A stretch of 64,000 bases of DNA from Blumeriella jaapii (lineage: Eukaryota > Ascomycota > Leotiomycetes > Helotiales > Drepanopezizaceae), in assembly GCA_009599575.1 (NCBI GenBank), contig VWND01000018.1:62001-126000 (forward strand), in the 5' to 3' direction. This document shows positions 34,128 through 48,299 of the stretch, one piece after another (the first letter of the stretch is position 1; every line of letters starts with the position of its first letter). The notes under the pieces are model-generated. The model was given only the letters and a program-made list of their open reading frames with translations, made no database searches and was not told where the DNA came from. A program made the translations under genes and the position numbers.

Positions 34128-34359
34128 AAGCTTTAACTGGAATAAATCGAATATTCTGCGAATTCGTTTAATATTAATTTTTTTTAGCCTGCCGCTGCTT
34201 TTAAATCTGAAGAAAATGGCGATAACGATAGGAAAAGAGATAACGATGAAAATAAATTGGCTTAGCGGCGGTTCTGGGGTTTTCTAAATGTTTTTGTTTT
34301 CTTTTTTTTGCTTTTACGGCGCGCATTCGTTACTGTTTCGTTGCTATCACTTGTCGTAT

Positions 34360-37300
34360 TTTTTAAGTATTTTTTTACAATCTTTTTTGCGTTCGTAAAA
34401 TGGTTTTCTGGCTTTCAGGAGTCTTCGCTTAATAAATAGCCTTTTTATCGCATCAAGTAATATCGGCCCTTTTTTGTATTTTTGTAAGCTTGTATTAATT
34501 TAACTTCGTATTTTTCGGGTTTTTGGAATTCTATTATATTATTTTTCGGCTCGGTGTCGTTCCGATTTTGCCAAGGTTTTAATAGGAAAACGTGAAAGGT
34601 ATCGTAAATACGATATTGAAAAAGGAGTTCGAATTGGTAAGCTTGGCCGTGCTCGTATATAATTCGCTTGATTTTAAAAGGTTTTAGATATTTATTTGAA
34701 AGCTTTCGAAAAGGTCGCAGCTATCGAAGGTTTTTGGTCGATAATAATATTTTATCGCTTATTTAAAATCTAGTCTTTTATGTTTAGCGTCGTAGAATCT
34801 TTTATGATTCGCGTTGGCTTTTTTTAGCTTTTTATTAAGTATTTCTCTTTTTTTTTGCAATATTCTAACTCGTTTTTCCGCTAACGGTACCTTTTTTTTT
34901 ACGACGTCGCTTTCGACGTTGCTGCCAAGTTTTGGATAAAAGCCGTATAATATACGAAAAAAAATAGAATTCGTAAAAGCGTATATCGAGTTATTATACG
35001 TAAACTCGGCTAAAGCAAGCTTCGTAGCCTAATCGTTTTATCGATAATCGCAATACGTGCGAAAATAAAATTCTAAAATTTAATTTTAACGTTCCGTTTG
35101 GCTATCGGTCTGAAAATGAAAAGCGATGCTTAATCGACGTCGTATTTATAGATGGAATATTATTAAAAACCAGAATTTATTAATAAAAACTGATTTTTTA
35201 TTTGTAATAATCTTTTTAAAGCAGTCAAAATCTTTGTAAACGTGCTGTATAAATATCTTAGCCAAATCTGGGGCTGAAATCGTTTTTTGTATCGGTATAT
35301 ATTTCGACAGCTTCGTATATCGGTTTATTATAACGAATATCGAATCGTAAATACGATTACGTTTTGCTAAAAAATAAACTCGTAATAAAATCCATAATTA
35401 TTTTTTTCTAAAGTTTCGTAAAAATCGAAAAAAAGGTTAATTCGCTATAGGGTCGGTGCTTTTTAAGCTTGTTTTTCTGGCATTTTCTATACGTATTAAC
35501 GTAACGCTTTACGTCGCTTCGTAAACCAGGCCAGAAATACTTTTTTTCGACCAGTTTTAGCGTTCGCCGAAAATCCTAATAGCCGGCGGTCGGATCGTCG
35601 TAATTAATTTTTAATATCTCGCTTTTAATAACGCTTTTATTCGGAATATACGTACGTTTTTTGTAACGTAGTAATTTATTTTAGCCTATACGCCAATGTT
35701 TTTCGGACCCGGCTCGACTGTTTTGCGAAGCCGATTCGTACGTTTTTTATAATATAAAAAAATCAGATTTTTGCAATTTAAAAATAGTTTTGTGAATCGG
35801 TTTTGCTAGCTCGTTATTAGCCGTTTCGGATTATAGCAATACAGCGGCTACGCTTCGTAGTATATATTATTTGCAATTAATAATATTAGCAAAAAATAGT
35901 CCGGCGAAAAAGCTTTTTATTTGGCTTTTTCCCGCTTGCTTTTTACCTTTTGATTTCGTTAATAAAAGCTTCGAATACTTATCGGCGCGAAATGGTCCAT
36001 ACTTCGATTTTAAGCGTGTTTTTATAGCGGAAAACACTTTAGAATTTCTTAAATAAGCTAGTTTTAGCTTACGATGCAACGTAAACAGCTGTTTGTTATT
36101 TTTTTTTAAATTTTCTTTTAAATTTGGCCGGCGGGAAAAACCATCCGCCGGGTTAAAAACTTCTATTTTATATTCGATTGCAAAATCGTATTCAGCTAGC
36201 TCGTCGGCCCATTTCGCTTAGCGTCCGTTTAAACGTTTTTTCGTAAGAAAGTATTTCAGATTGTAATAATTTGTACGCATAATAATAACGTCGGAAGCGC
36301 CACGTAAATATTAGTTTTATTATCTGAAAGCGTGAATTATAGCTATTAGCTTAGCGTCGTAAACTTCGTATTTTTGTTTTATAAAAGAAAGCTTTTTCGA
36401 ATAATACGCGATAAAATATTAACGTGCTTTCGCATTTTTTCCGAACAATTAAAATAATATTCCGCTTATAGCGAATTTCGAAGCGTTTATTTCGATTTGG
36501 ATTTTTAATCGAAGATCGAAATAGCGTAGAATCGGTGCTTAGCAAAACTTTTTTTTTAAAAGTAAAAAAGCGAGCTTCGCTTCGAATAAAAAACGAAAAA
36601 GGCCCGACATTTTTCTTCGTTGCATTTCTTTTAAAAAATCTGTAATAAATCGGCAAAACTTAGCGTAGTTTTTAATAAAACGTTTGTAAAAATTAGTAAA
36701 ACTCAAAAACACTTAAATATTTCGCTACGTAGTAAAAAAAGGTTATTTCCGAATATTATTTACTTTTCTTAGGTCCATTTTAATTTTCGTAAAAGTAACG
36801 ACGAAGCTTAAAAACTTAATCGTATTCGTATCGAAAGCATATTTTTTCAGATTTTCGTAAAATTTGTTAATACGAAGTTTTTCGAAAACTTTTTTTACCG
36901 CGTTTATATAATCGTCGGGGTTTTCGGAAAATATTAAAATATCGTCGAAGTAAATTATACACGTAACATTTACTAAACCGACTAAAGCTTGATTAATATA
37001 CGCTTAGAAGATTGCTAATGCGTTCGAAAGGCCGAAAAGTAATACGCAATACTCGAAGTATCCGTAACAAATACGAAACGCAATCTTCCATTTATTTCCC
37101 TTTTTTATTCGAAAGCGGTGGTACGCCCAAATAAGATCTAGCTTAATAAATATTTTAGCTTTTTTTAAACGATCCAAAGTTTCGCTGATAAAAGATAAAA
37201 AAGTTCGATTTTTAATCGTAACTGCGTTTAGATTTTTATAATCGACGCATAATCGTAAACTTCCGTCTTTTTTCGGTATAAACATTACCGGTGCGCCGGC

Positions 37301-39500
37301 AAGGCTAATAAATTTTTTTATCCAACCTTTTTCTAAGCTCGAATCGAAATATTCGCGCAATTCGGTAAGTTCAGATTTCGACAAAAAATAAACTGGTCCT
37401 TAAAAAAGGTCCTTTTTTTCCGCGAAGTTTATTCGATGCTTTATAAAATAGTAAAAAGCTAGGATAACCGCGGCGGTATCGTTAAACACGTCGGCGTAAT
37501 CGTCGTATTTAAAAAGTAATTAATACTGTTTTTCAATAGCTTTTTTTAAAACGATACAAAACGTTTGTTTTTTTTTAAATTTCTTTTTGAAACGTTTGAT
37601 TATAACGAAATTAAATTATAAGCGTTCGATTGAATATCGCCACGATTTAGCTCGAAAGCTTATAGCGGGGTCGATATTTCGCAACCAAAGGAATTTTAGG
37701 ATAAATAAAACCCTTAAAATATTTATATCGTAAGCCACGAAATCGCTTTGTATTTTTTTAATTGTTTCATAATTATTAATAGCGCGAATAAATTGCGTAT
37801 GCGTGCTGTAAATAATTTTTTTTTTTTTTTTAACCGTAAATAAATTAATACGTTTTTAAATTGGTTTTTATTTATATTTAATTAATAACTTTTGAATTAC
37901 GCAGTTTTTCTCCGCGTCGCAATCGATAAAAGCTCGTTTCGTACGAGTTTTGCTTTTGACTTTTTTAATCTCGACTAAGATTATTATTTTTTGCTTTTTT
38001 TTTTCGCTCGATTTTATTAGCAGCGACGAAATTAAAATCGAACGGAAGCTTTTTCCGAATTTTTAGATTTATTAGCTTCGGGACAGTTTAGGGCTATATA
38101 TTCTTTTCTGTTGTATTTATAGCATTCGACTTTTAAACAATTAGCTATGCGATACTTTTTTTTTTAACAGCGACTGTATTTCGAAAAGTAAAAAAAGTCG
38201 TTAGGAGTTTTAAGATTTCAAAGGATTTTATTAGAATTGTCGTTTTTTCGCTTTCGTTTTTCTTTTTGTAACGTATTTTCGAATCGAGAACGGTATGTAT
38301 TTGTTTTAGCCCTTAAGTTTTAATCGTAAATATAAATTTTTTTTTTTCTTTTTTTCTTGCGTTCGTTTCGTCGTTTATTATTTTTCGTTTCGTCGCTAAT
38401 AATTTTATTAGCATTTTCGATACGACGAACGATTAATATTAATTTTTCGTACGAGCTTATAGCTGCAGTATTACTTCGTTTAATAATTTTTTTTCGAAAA
38501 GTAAATCGGAGTTTTGCGAAAAGTATTCTTTTTTTAATCGCATCGTTTATTATTTGCAATTGCTATTCGAAGTTATTTAAATAAGCAACGAAATCGTTAA
38601 CTGATTTATGTTTTTTTTGCTTCGTTTTATCGTATAAATTCGAAACCGCGATTTCTCGATTTTCCGCATTTATCAGAAAGTCTAATATCCATCTTTTAAA
38701 ATCGTTTTATATAATTCGAATATTCGTAGAACGTCGTTCGTATCCGGTTCATTTTTTTTTTATTTTATCGTCGAAAGCTAAAACACAGGCGTTAATTTTC
38801 TTTTGATTAATACAAAATATTACTTTTTTATCCTGGCGGAAACTTCGCTTTATACGCCGAATAAAAAATTAGGCTTTTTTAGTATTTTTTCTTCGATATA
38901 TTAGAAAATCTTTTATTTTTAATGCCCTTCGGCTCGAATTCGCTGTGTTTTTTATAAAAAATATAATATGCTTAAAAAAAATGCTAAATCGTTTTTAATA
39001 AATATTATTATCGTAGTGCTTCGAAAATACTTTATAATAATCGCTAGCTTAGATTATTTTCTGTTTTTTCTTAATTAGAACGGTGTTAAAAAATATAAAA
39101 ATTTCTTTTTCGATATTTTCGAAAGCGTTAAGTTTTCGTTGAAATTGTTTAATTTTTTTCGAAATTCGTTTCGGCGTTTTTTAGTTTCTTCGAATCTTTT
39201 AATTATTTCGTAAACTTTTTTCTCAATCTTTTTCTGCTTTATTTTAGCTCGTATCTTTTTTACTTTTTTACGTTTATCGTTTTTTTTTTATTCGGCGCGG
39301 ATTCGTTCGTTAGCTAAATAAATCAAGATTTCGGTAAAAGGTTTTTCCGAATCGCTTTAAACGTGGCTTTTTTTAATGATTTCTTCGATAAAAAAAATTG
39401 GAAAGTCGTCGCGCCCTGATGGTGGGATATTTTCGGCCCTTGGTGAAACTGGTGACGTCAGAGAAAACGATAGTACGAAGTCTTCCTAAGCAGCCGAAGA
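34360..39500 (-). pseudogene. Element C gag-pol remnant with chromodomain
   Basis: Best preserved part is reverse transcriptase (37384-37004): VDYKNLNAVTIKNR, FIKLDLIWAYHRFRI, LLFGLSNALAIF. The catalytic IIYFDDILIFSENPDD follows after a stop (near 36,950). Downstream pieces read as RNase H and integrase. The C-terminus has LLSTKNLR and QYRIYDTFHVFLLKPWQN, then a chromodomain (EKYEVKLIQAYKN, GRYYLMR, KGYLLSEDS) near 34.4-34.6 kb. Stops mostly sit where Trp or Gln codons are expected. Gag is poorly defined (about 38-39.5 kb). Confidence 0.85.
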
Positions 39501-39649
39501 TGCTGGGTCTTTTTAAATAGCTGGAAATACCTGTTTTTTGCGAATGCGAAAAGCCATAATATCGATAATAACGATATAAATATAATAATATAATAAAAGG
39601 TTATTTTAATAATATCGAACTGCCGTCCCGATAAATAAAAAGATCAAAA

Positions 39650-40063
39650 TATAAAAATTGAAAAGCAGGGAAATATTAATTCAAATAATAAAGCTCAGAT
39701 AAAATTGGGTTGATAATCAAACTGATTTTTACTTTTTATATTTTTAATAAAAAGCGTGTATAAATACAAAAAAAGAGGTGAAGCCTTCGAGAAAAGTATT
39801 TCTCAGGAAACCAGGCGAGCTTTATTTAGTATACTTCTCCAGCCCCTATTCCGACTTTTTCTCAATCCTTTTTAATATAACTTTAATAATTGGTTTTTTA
39901 GCAATTATTCTTATAAAATGTTTTATTTAAATGTTATTTTCAGCCCTTATAATACTATCCGGCCCCCACGGCCTATTCGCAGAGAGTATTATTCGAGGAT
40001 TGATAGAAGGCAAAAGGTCTTGGCGGATCACCTGACTTATACACGTGATGCTGGTTCCTGACA
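39650..40063 (-). repeat. Element C, 5' LTR (right)
   Basis: Same 414-bp length as the left LTR, differing mainly by transitions. Ends CTGGTTCCTGACA. Confidence 0.93.
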
Positions 40064-40129
40064 TCGTTCCTAACTACGACCAAAGAAAAAACATAATTCT
40101 AATAAATGCAATTTAATCTATTTTATATA

Positions 40130-43100
40130 GTTTAAAAACCAATCAACCAAAAACCGAACTTTTTAGCCCCACGCTCCTTTGGTCTTTTAACCCGTTTTTG
40201 GCCTTTTTGCTATTGGCTTCTACGGAGAAGTAGCGTTTCGCTTGTCGTTTGAATTATTTTGTTCGCTTTGCTTCTCTAAAAAATGGCTCGATAAAATGTC
40301 AATCGAAATATCGTTTAGACTTACGAACGTTTTGATAACTTTTTCGTCGATAATATTATCAGATATCGCCGCGACGGATGCTTTCCACGACTTTTCTGCG
40401 TAAATAATAAATTCCAGCTTTTGAACGTGGTTTTACGCTTTGCAAAAAGCGCTGAAAAGTTTTATATTAAAATCGTGGAGGTAATCGATTAATTCGTCGT
40501 GATTAAAACCGATTAACGCTTTTGCTTCGCGTAAAACTAATAGGTCGGATTACGGTTATTTACCGACGAATGTTTTTAAAAAAGCTTCGAGGCCTGTAAA
40601 AAAAACTATTCCACGGAATAGTTCGGAAATAGTCGTTTGCAGTCGAAACCACCGAAAATGCTATAGTTGCTTTCGCCGCAGTATAAATAATATCAGATTG
40701 CTTATCGGATTATCGTTTTCGAAATAGTTTTTATATTTTTGCGCCGTATAATTATTCGAGCAAATTAGCATCGCGCCGTCGGTTTTTTGGATTCTGAATC
40801 TGACAAAAACCTTTTGCTTAATCGAAAAACTGACAAAAATTATATTATTTTTTATTTCGTAGCTTTCGGTTTCGTAGTCCGATAAAATAGCCGAAGCCAC
40901 TGTTTTAAACGCGCTAAAATACGAAAAAGCCGGGCTTTTCTGGATGGTTTTAATCAGCTTAGCGTCGTGGTATAATTGCAGATAAGCTTCGATTATTTCC
41001 GAGTTGTATACGAATGCAAGCAGAACGTGGTAGTCGAAAATAGCGTCGGTCGGATCTTCGATTTTTTCTTTTTTTTAAAAATCGGCGATATCGAATTTTG
41101 TAATTGTAATACGGTCGGAGCCAGCGAAACTTAAGGCGATCGAAACGTCGAAATATGCTACGAGGCGGCAGTTTCCGGAGTTCCGAATAATTAAAACAGC
41201 GAAGTAAAGGCCGGGATGCATTTTAAAAGTTTGTTAAATAAAGCTGTAAAGCATATTAGCGAAAAAAGTTATAGGCGCTCTTTAGGTTTTAATCAGTCGG
41301 AAATGGTGCTTATATATAGCTACTTTTTTTTTTATAAAATATAGCAATAGCTTGTTTTTTCCGTTATGAAACCTTACGTAATTAACGAATTCGCAGTTTA
41401 ATTTAAATAAATTTTAAAATACATTTTCGGTCGAAAAGCCAAAAAAGTCGGTTTTTGAAAATATTCGTTGCTTTTACTTTTTTACGTTTTAATCGAGCTT
41501 TATAATCGCGTTGAGTATTTTAAAATCTGTTTTGAAATTTGCGTAACCCAAGTAAACTTTAGTACGCGCTTAAGTAATTTTCGCAGTTTTTCGTCGAAAT
41601 ATAAATTGATTATTAAAGTTAATTTCGAATACGTCGTAATCCGAATTTTTAATAATAGCAAATCGATTAGCGAGGCCGACAACGTCGATTTTTTTTGTAA
41701 TTAAATCGCAGTACGCCGCGTAACAGCGTACGTAAAAATAACAAAACTTATCGTTTTTTCTGGCGTTAACGTTATTCGTAAAAACGAAATTGAAAAATCG
41801 GAGTTTTTCAGCGAAAAAAAGCTCGAATAAAAACGAATCACCGTTTTTAAAAATCTTTTTTATTTGCTTTAGCGTATTACATTTATAATCTTTCGAAAAA
41901 GACTTAATTCAGTTTTCGTTCGAAGCAAAAAAAAAAAAGCTGACGGATTTATTTAATTTTTATATAAAAGTATCGAAATAAAACTTTTAAATCGTTTCGT
42001 CGTCGAAAGCGAAAGTTTAAGCAAATTAATTTAATTTTATACTTTTTATATAATTTTTTCCGCGATAACTTCGATATTTTCTTCCAAGCTTTTTCGGTCG
42101 AATCGTATAATAGTCGAGATTTTAAATACTTTTATTAAAATCTGAAATATTAGCGGTACGACGTTTTTAAACGCAGCAAACGTTTTTAATATTTGCGTAT
42201 TTAATTTCGAAAAATCAAATTCAAAATCGTTTGAATTTTTTTTTTTCGAAATGCCGGCGTTTTCTAAATCCGATTTTGTAAAATCGTCGCGTTTTCTGTT
42301 AATTAGCTTAAAGTTTATAACTCGGCGTTGATTTCCGGCTGTTTTTATTCGCGGTGCTTTTTTTGCTGGCGACGCGAGTGGTTTTCTTTTTTAAACAGAA
42401 AGAGTTTCGAAAATGTCGGCGCGCTTTTTTACGTCTTTTGTTTTTATTTTTTCCGAAATCGTTTCCATAAGTACAATAGGCTTTTTGTATTCGAATAAGC
42501 GGTTGTTTGTTATCACGCTTTTGATTTCGTTTTTTAATTCGTTTTCGACAATTGGAAATAGAAATCGCTAAATTGTTTTAGCTGTTTTAAAAATGTTGGT
42601 TGCTACCGCGTGTGTTTTTTCGAATTAAACGAAGATAATATTAGCTTTTTCGTTTTTTTCGTCGTCGTAAATTTAAAATGTCGGAATAGCGTCGTTTTTT
42701 TTTTTTAATATAAAAATGCCGCACTTAGCGACATTTAATTTTTTGTTTTGAAAAAAAGTCAGATTTAAGGTTTCGCAACCGACTAGAACTTTTTTTGGCG
42801 ATTGCATAGCGTCGTCGACCAGTTTGCAAACAATTATAAAAAAGCTTATAAATTTGCGGATCTTTAAATTATTAGCTTTTAAAGCTTATGCTTTAAAAAT
42901 ATAAGCGTTTAGTATTCAGACTTTTTTTTTAATAGAAATAATAATTTCGAAAAAGCGAGCGAAATGCCGAAATAAAATAATACCGGTGATTTTGCTAAAA
43001 ACGTATTTTTAGATATTCTTTTTTCGTTGATTTAACAAAAAGCGCAATATTCGATTTGTCATTTTTTTTTTGTTATTTCGAGCTTTTTTTGCTTCGGCAA

Positions 43101-43450
43101 AAGCTTTTAAAACGTTATCGTAATTAAATAAAAATTTGTCGTAATCAAAGCTTTTGCGAACGAATTCAGTTTTAATAAAACCTTCGTAATCGAATAAAAA
43201 TTCGTTGACGTTTTTAATTATTATATCGAATTGTTTTATAAACGTTTTTACGAAAGCTGCTTATTGATTTGGAATAGCGGTATTATATGCTTGTTTAAAT
43301 TCGAAGAAATTGCGTATAATAGTTCCGTTTCAAAGTAGATTAAAAATGAATTTGCTAAGTTTGGCAACGCTTTGCTTAAGGAACGATATAATATCGATAG
43401 GTTTGTTAATTAAAAAAATATATTGTGTTTATTAAAAAGTAAATAAGAAA
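40130..43450 (-). pseudogene. Unrecognised third coding region of element B
   Basis: One minus-strand frame runs for roughly 1,000 codons with only scattered stops, mostly at positions that could be former Gln or Trp codons. Readable stretches include IKQFDIIIKNVNEFLFDYEG, LIIRNSGNCRLVAYFDVSIA, SFAGSDRITITKFDIADF and IFDYHVLLAFVYNSEIIEAY. It lies after the integrase stop (43944), separated by ~500 AT-rich bases, and before the 3' LTR. I cannot match it to gag, pol, envelope or a host family. Confidence 0.6.
42347..42379. repeat. 33-bp dispersed hairpin repeat, copy 1
   Basis: Starts ATTCGCGGTGC and ends ACGCGAGT; one change from the usual CGCGAAT end. Lies in the extra frame of element B. 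Confidence 0.6.
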
Positions 43451-45389
43451 AAATACGAGGATTGTAAGATATTTGTATTCAAAAGTTACGGGAATTCGCA
43501 TATTATTTTTTCAATAAATTATAATTATTTAGGCAGGCACCCGTTTAAAACAGCGAAAAAAATAAACAGTACAAAAAGTAGCAAATAATAAAATGCATAA
43601 AAGATAATTTTCGTAAAATATACGAGCAATATAAATATATTAAATATGTGGCTCAAGCATATACAAAGCTTTTGTTCCGATAAATAAAAATACAATTAAA
43701 TAAAAAAAAGTATAATAAATATCCTAAATAATATAAAAAAAAGTTTTAAAAATAAATAGTTTGTATATAAACAAAGCAAAACAAAAACAATAAAATAATA
43801 TATAATAAAAAATAAAACAACGGATAATAAAAACAATAGAACAGTTAGTAAATAATTTTGTATACACTTTTTTTTTTTTCGGTTATAAGTAGAATTACGA
43901 TTTAAATTATGCTTTCAGCAACGGGATTATCGTTTAATTATTTTCAAACTTTTCCTAAAGGTTTTTTTTTTTTAGGAATATAATCGCTTTGGTCGGAATC
44001 GTCGTCGGATTCGCTAGAATCGAAGTCGCTTTCTGATTTAGAATTTAAAAAATAAATTTGCTGGTTTTTTTTATAAAATCGCTTTAACCGGTTGGCGGCG
44101 AACGTTTTTTTTAGTTTTGTTTTATCGAATTTCGTAAGCTTGTAATAGCTTTTATTCAACTCGGCCTCGTATACTTCGTAGGATCCGAGCCATTTGTAAT
44201 TAAACTTAATATCGGCCGATTTGTCGATAGCGCGCTAAACGTCGTAAATTAAAACCAAATCTTTTTTTTTAATTAGCGTTTTTTTTAAAATCTTGATTTT
44301 ATTCCAGATTTTTTTAGCCGTTTTTTTATACTTTTTTTTTTTAGAATTTTTTTTTTTATATTTATATCGCGGTAATCTAATTATTTAAATTTTATTACTA
44401 ATAGGTTTGCTTTCGTTTTTATTTTAATTACGTTATAAAGCTTTTATACAAGCCATTTTATTTCCAAAAGCAATCGAGCGTTTCTGCCGTATTAAATAAA
44501 AAATAAGATTATTTCAGTGGAGGCGTATATATATATGCGCATAGCAAAAAGCATTTTAAAAAATTTCCGCGACCAACGCTTATAGCCTTTTCGAATGGTT
44601 TTAAAAAAGCCGTTAAAAATATCTTTATGGCTTCGTTCTACGGATCCGTTGCTTTTCGAATTATAAGCTAAAATCTAAATGCGCTGGATCTCGTATTTTT
44701 TTATAAAAGTTTCGATAACGTTTTTGTTTTCGAATTTATTATCGACGTTTAATTTGCTAAACAAACCGTATCGATATATAACGTTTTTTTAAAAAAAAAT
44801 CGTTATAGCTTCGAAAATAGCGTTTCGAAAAAATCGCTTTTTAAGCTATTTAAATAAATCGTTAATAGCGAACACGAAATATATATAACCGCGATCGGTA
44901 ATCGGTACGCGTATAACGTCGAAATTAATTTTTTTTTAAATTTTAAAAAACTACGTCGGATATAATAGATTTTTTTCTCGGCCAGGCTTTCGTTTTTGGC
45001 AAAAAATGCAATTTTTAACGAAAGCTTTGCAATCTTCGAAGCATTTTTTTTATCAGAAATCGTTTTTAATTCGATAATAAATGGCTTTAGCTTTTTTATA
45101 AAACACTTTTTCGTAGGCTTTTTTTATGATTTGAAATTTATCGGTTTTATTATTTATTACTAAGCGTTTTTGATATATATTGTTTTTTATTTTATATAAT
45201 TTTCTATCGGCTAAAATATAATCGAAAGCCTGGTTAAATAATTTAAATTAATAGTTTGATACGCTAAATAGTTTGAATAAAATGGTTAAATAATATACGA
45301 TTAAATAAAAATCTTCGGTTTTGTAATTATCGATCAAAAGTTTATTTTCGTAATTAGTCGGCTTATCCCGATCGTTTTCGGTTAAATTT

Positions 45390-45422
45390 ATTCGCGGTGC
45401 TAGCCGAAATAATAACGCGAAT
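45390..45422. repeat. 33-bp dispersed hairpin repeat, copy 2
   Basis: ATTCGCGGTGCTAGCC at the start, CGCGAAT at the end; the outer seven bases are perfect inverted repeats. In the element B pol region. Confidence 0.75.
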
Positions 45423-45452
45423 GCTTTTTCGGCCCGAAAATTAATGTTTTTT

Positions 45453-45485
45453 ATTCGCGGTGCCAGCCGAAATAGCAACGCGAAT
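45453..45485. repeat. 33-bp dispersed hairpin repeat, copy 3
   Basis: ATTCGCGGTGCCAGCC at the start, CGCGAAT at the end. Lies 30 bases after copy 2 in the same orientation and differs from it at three positions. Confidence 0.75.
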
Positions 45486-47398
45486 AGTTTTGGTTCTATA
45501 AAACCCAGGGCGCAAATAGCAAAATAGCCGATTTCGTCAGTAATTTATTCGTCGATATTTTATTCGCTTTATTTAGCGAAATCAGACGGATAAAAGCGTT
45601 TTCGTTTGAAAAAACCGTTTGCCGCTATATTAATCGTCTTTTTGATATGTCTGATTTCGAAATTTATAAATCGCATCCAAGCTATTTAATTAATAACAAG
45701 CGCTTTTAATAAATCGCTAGCTCCTTTATTTAATTAATCGATAAAAACTTTTGCGTTTGTTTTCAAAATAAAATATACGCCGTATAATTCGCTTTTCATT
45801 TTTTTTATTGTTTTAAAAGCGCTTCGATATTTTTGTTTAATAATATCGTAGCGTGTTTCCGCGAAAAATTATAAGCCGCTTTCGAATCGTAAAAAATGCC
45901 GTTTTTTGTTTTTATCGATTTATTGCAATACAGCTTCCTAACCGAAAATATTAGCGTCGATAATTAAAATAATCTTTTTTGCGTCTGAGCTGTAATCGAT
46001 TCGCATAAATAATAGGGCCGATAAAAAATCGTTTTTAAAAACTTTTATAGTTTTGTTTTATTCGTTTTTCCAAACGAAATCGATTTTTTTTTTTATCGTA
46101 GCGTAAATAAATGCAGTTTTTTAAAAAAAGTTTTTAATTTAATTGCGGTAATAAATTATAACGCTAATAAAAGCTTTAGCTTCGATAATATTCTTATACT
46201 TTTTTTATTCGCAAATTTTTTCAATTTTTTTTCGTTAAAAGTGGCGGCCAGCGCTGTTAATTATATAGCCAACGATATTTATTTCGGGCATACAGAATTT
46301 TGATCGGGGACTAATAGTAGCTTTGATTTTTTCGAAGCAAACTATAATTTTATTAATGTTTTGGATATATTTTATTATATAGCGTCGAATTTCGGGAAAA
46401 ATCTTTTTATTATTATAATATAATTTAAAGCTTTTTATTCCGACGTCGTTAACGTAAAAAAAAGCAATGTTAAAAATGCAAATTATAAGGATCTTGTATA
46501 CGATTTTTACGAATTAAGCGATTAAATTAATAGCTTTTATAAGTATTTTAATTATGCGTAATAGACCGATTGAAATTTGAATTGCCGTTATATTTCGAGA
46601 TCGTAAATTAAACATCAAATGGTCGTAGTCTGAAAACAAATCGAAAAGGGAAGCGATCGTTAATTCTGCGAATTCGTTTGAAAATTAATCGATATTAAAT
46701 GGCACGTTGGCGTTTCGTATCGTTATTTTGTTTATTTCGACGACTGCGGTAATAAATTTGTAAATACTTTTTTTTTTTTTCGCAACGATAAATTATTTGT
46801 TTTTATATAAGCCGTGGCAAAATTCGAAGATTTTTTGCTTGATTCGTTTTTTTAGCATTTCGATTATTTTATTCTGGAAGCTCTGGAAATAAAAAAAATC
46901 TTTTTTTGCCAGGCTTCGTGAAATACGGTTTTAATATCGATATAAAACGTAATGTTAAAGCTGAATTGGCCTATTTCGGTGAAATCGAAAGCTATAACCT
47001 TTTTTCGATTGCGTAAAACTTTGTACAAAACCTTTTTTTTTTTTAACAAAAATTGGATTCCGATTGCTAAATTATTAAATCGTTTTTTTATAAATCGGCT
47101 GCCGGATGACAAATTAAAAAATCGGCCGGTGATAAATCTTTCGAATTCGCTAATAACTGATTAAAATGGTTTTATCGTTTTATCTTTTTCGAATTAATCG
47201 TTTATTTTTCCGAGGATATTTCTACCGGATTCGCCAAGATTTACGGATCGTATTTTATTAGCTTTGCGCTTATATAAAATACTAATATTAATACAAAAAA
47301 GTAAAATATATAAGTCGGGTTTGTTTAACACGAAAACGAAATCTTCGAAACTTTTATTTCCGAATTAATAGCTAAAAATATTAATATTAATCAATTTT

Positions 47399-47431
47399 AT
47401 TCGCGGTGCTATTTCGATTAATAACGCGAAT
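47399..47431. repeat. 33-bp dispersed hairpin repeat, copy 4
   Basis: ATTCGCGGTGCTATTTCG at the start, CGCGAAT at the end. The middle differs from copies 2 and 3. Confidence 0.7.
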
Positions 47432-48299
47432 GCTTTTAGCCGAATATTTTCTAAGTTTTGTTATAGCCCAGCGTTTGTTTTAGAACCAAAGCCGGCTATT
47501 CGTTTCCCGATAAAACGTCGATTAAAAAGATTTTGTCGCCGGCGACGGTGATTTGATTTTAAAAAAATCGATTTCAATTTTAGAAAAAAGCTTTCATCTG
47601 GCCGTTTTCGGTGTATTTAAAACTGACAAAATTCTTTAAAATTTATAATATTCCAAAAATAATAGAATAAAAGCATTTCTTTATTACCAAAAAGTTTTTA
47701 TAAATAATAATACTTTTAACGTCGACTTTTATATTTCGTACAATTCCATTAAACTTAATAATATTTTTATTAACGGTCGTATAAATTATTCGTTTGTCGG
47801 TAATAATCGGAATATTATTGGCTTCGGCTGTTTTTTAGTTTATATAATTAACTTCGGCTTTATTATCGAACAAAGCGAAAGCGGTCGTACTTTTCTCGAG
47901 CATTATTTTTATTTTTAATGCTTTTATAGCCGTATAAAAGCAGTTTCGTCGTTTTGATTTTTGAGTTTTATAACGAGAGCCAAAAAACTGATTTTTTCTA
48001 AGGATTTCTTTCTATCGGCTAAATTAATTGCGGTGTTGTAAATTTTTTCCTGGTTTTTTTCCAATTTAAAATCGTTTTTTTCTCGGGTAATTTCAATTTT
48101 TTCGTTTTTTTTTAATACAAAAATTTGTTTATTAATAATTTTGTCGAATTTCCCTTTTATATTAAATAAGTCGCTGAATTTTAATTTAATTTTTTATTTT
48201 ATAATTTTTTTAATAGCTTCGTCGACGGCTTCGGAGCTAATATATTTGTCGATTTATTTTTCGCTTCGCATTAATAGTGGGCGCTTAAAAGCTAATATT

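Larger units (their letters stand above)
32707..40063 (-). mobile_element. Element C: Ty3/gypsy chromovirus
   Basis: 7.36 kb with 414-bp LTRs, inserted 29 bases inside the left LTR of element B. Target duplication TCGTC before the left LTR and TCGTT after the right one, differing by one C-to-T change. The minus strand encodes a degraded gag-pol ending in a chromodomain. Between the chromodomain and the 3' LTR lies about 1.2 kb with an antisense open frame (separate entry). Confidence 0.92.
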
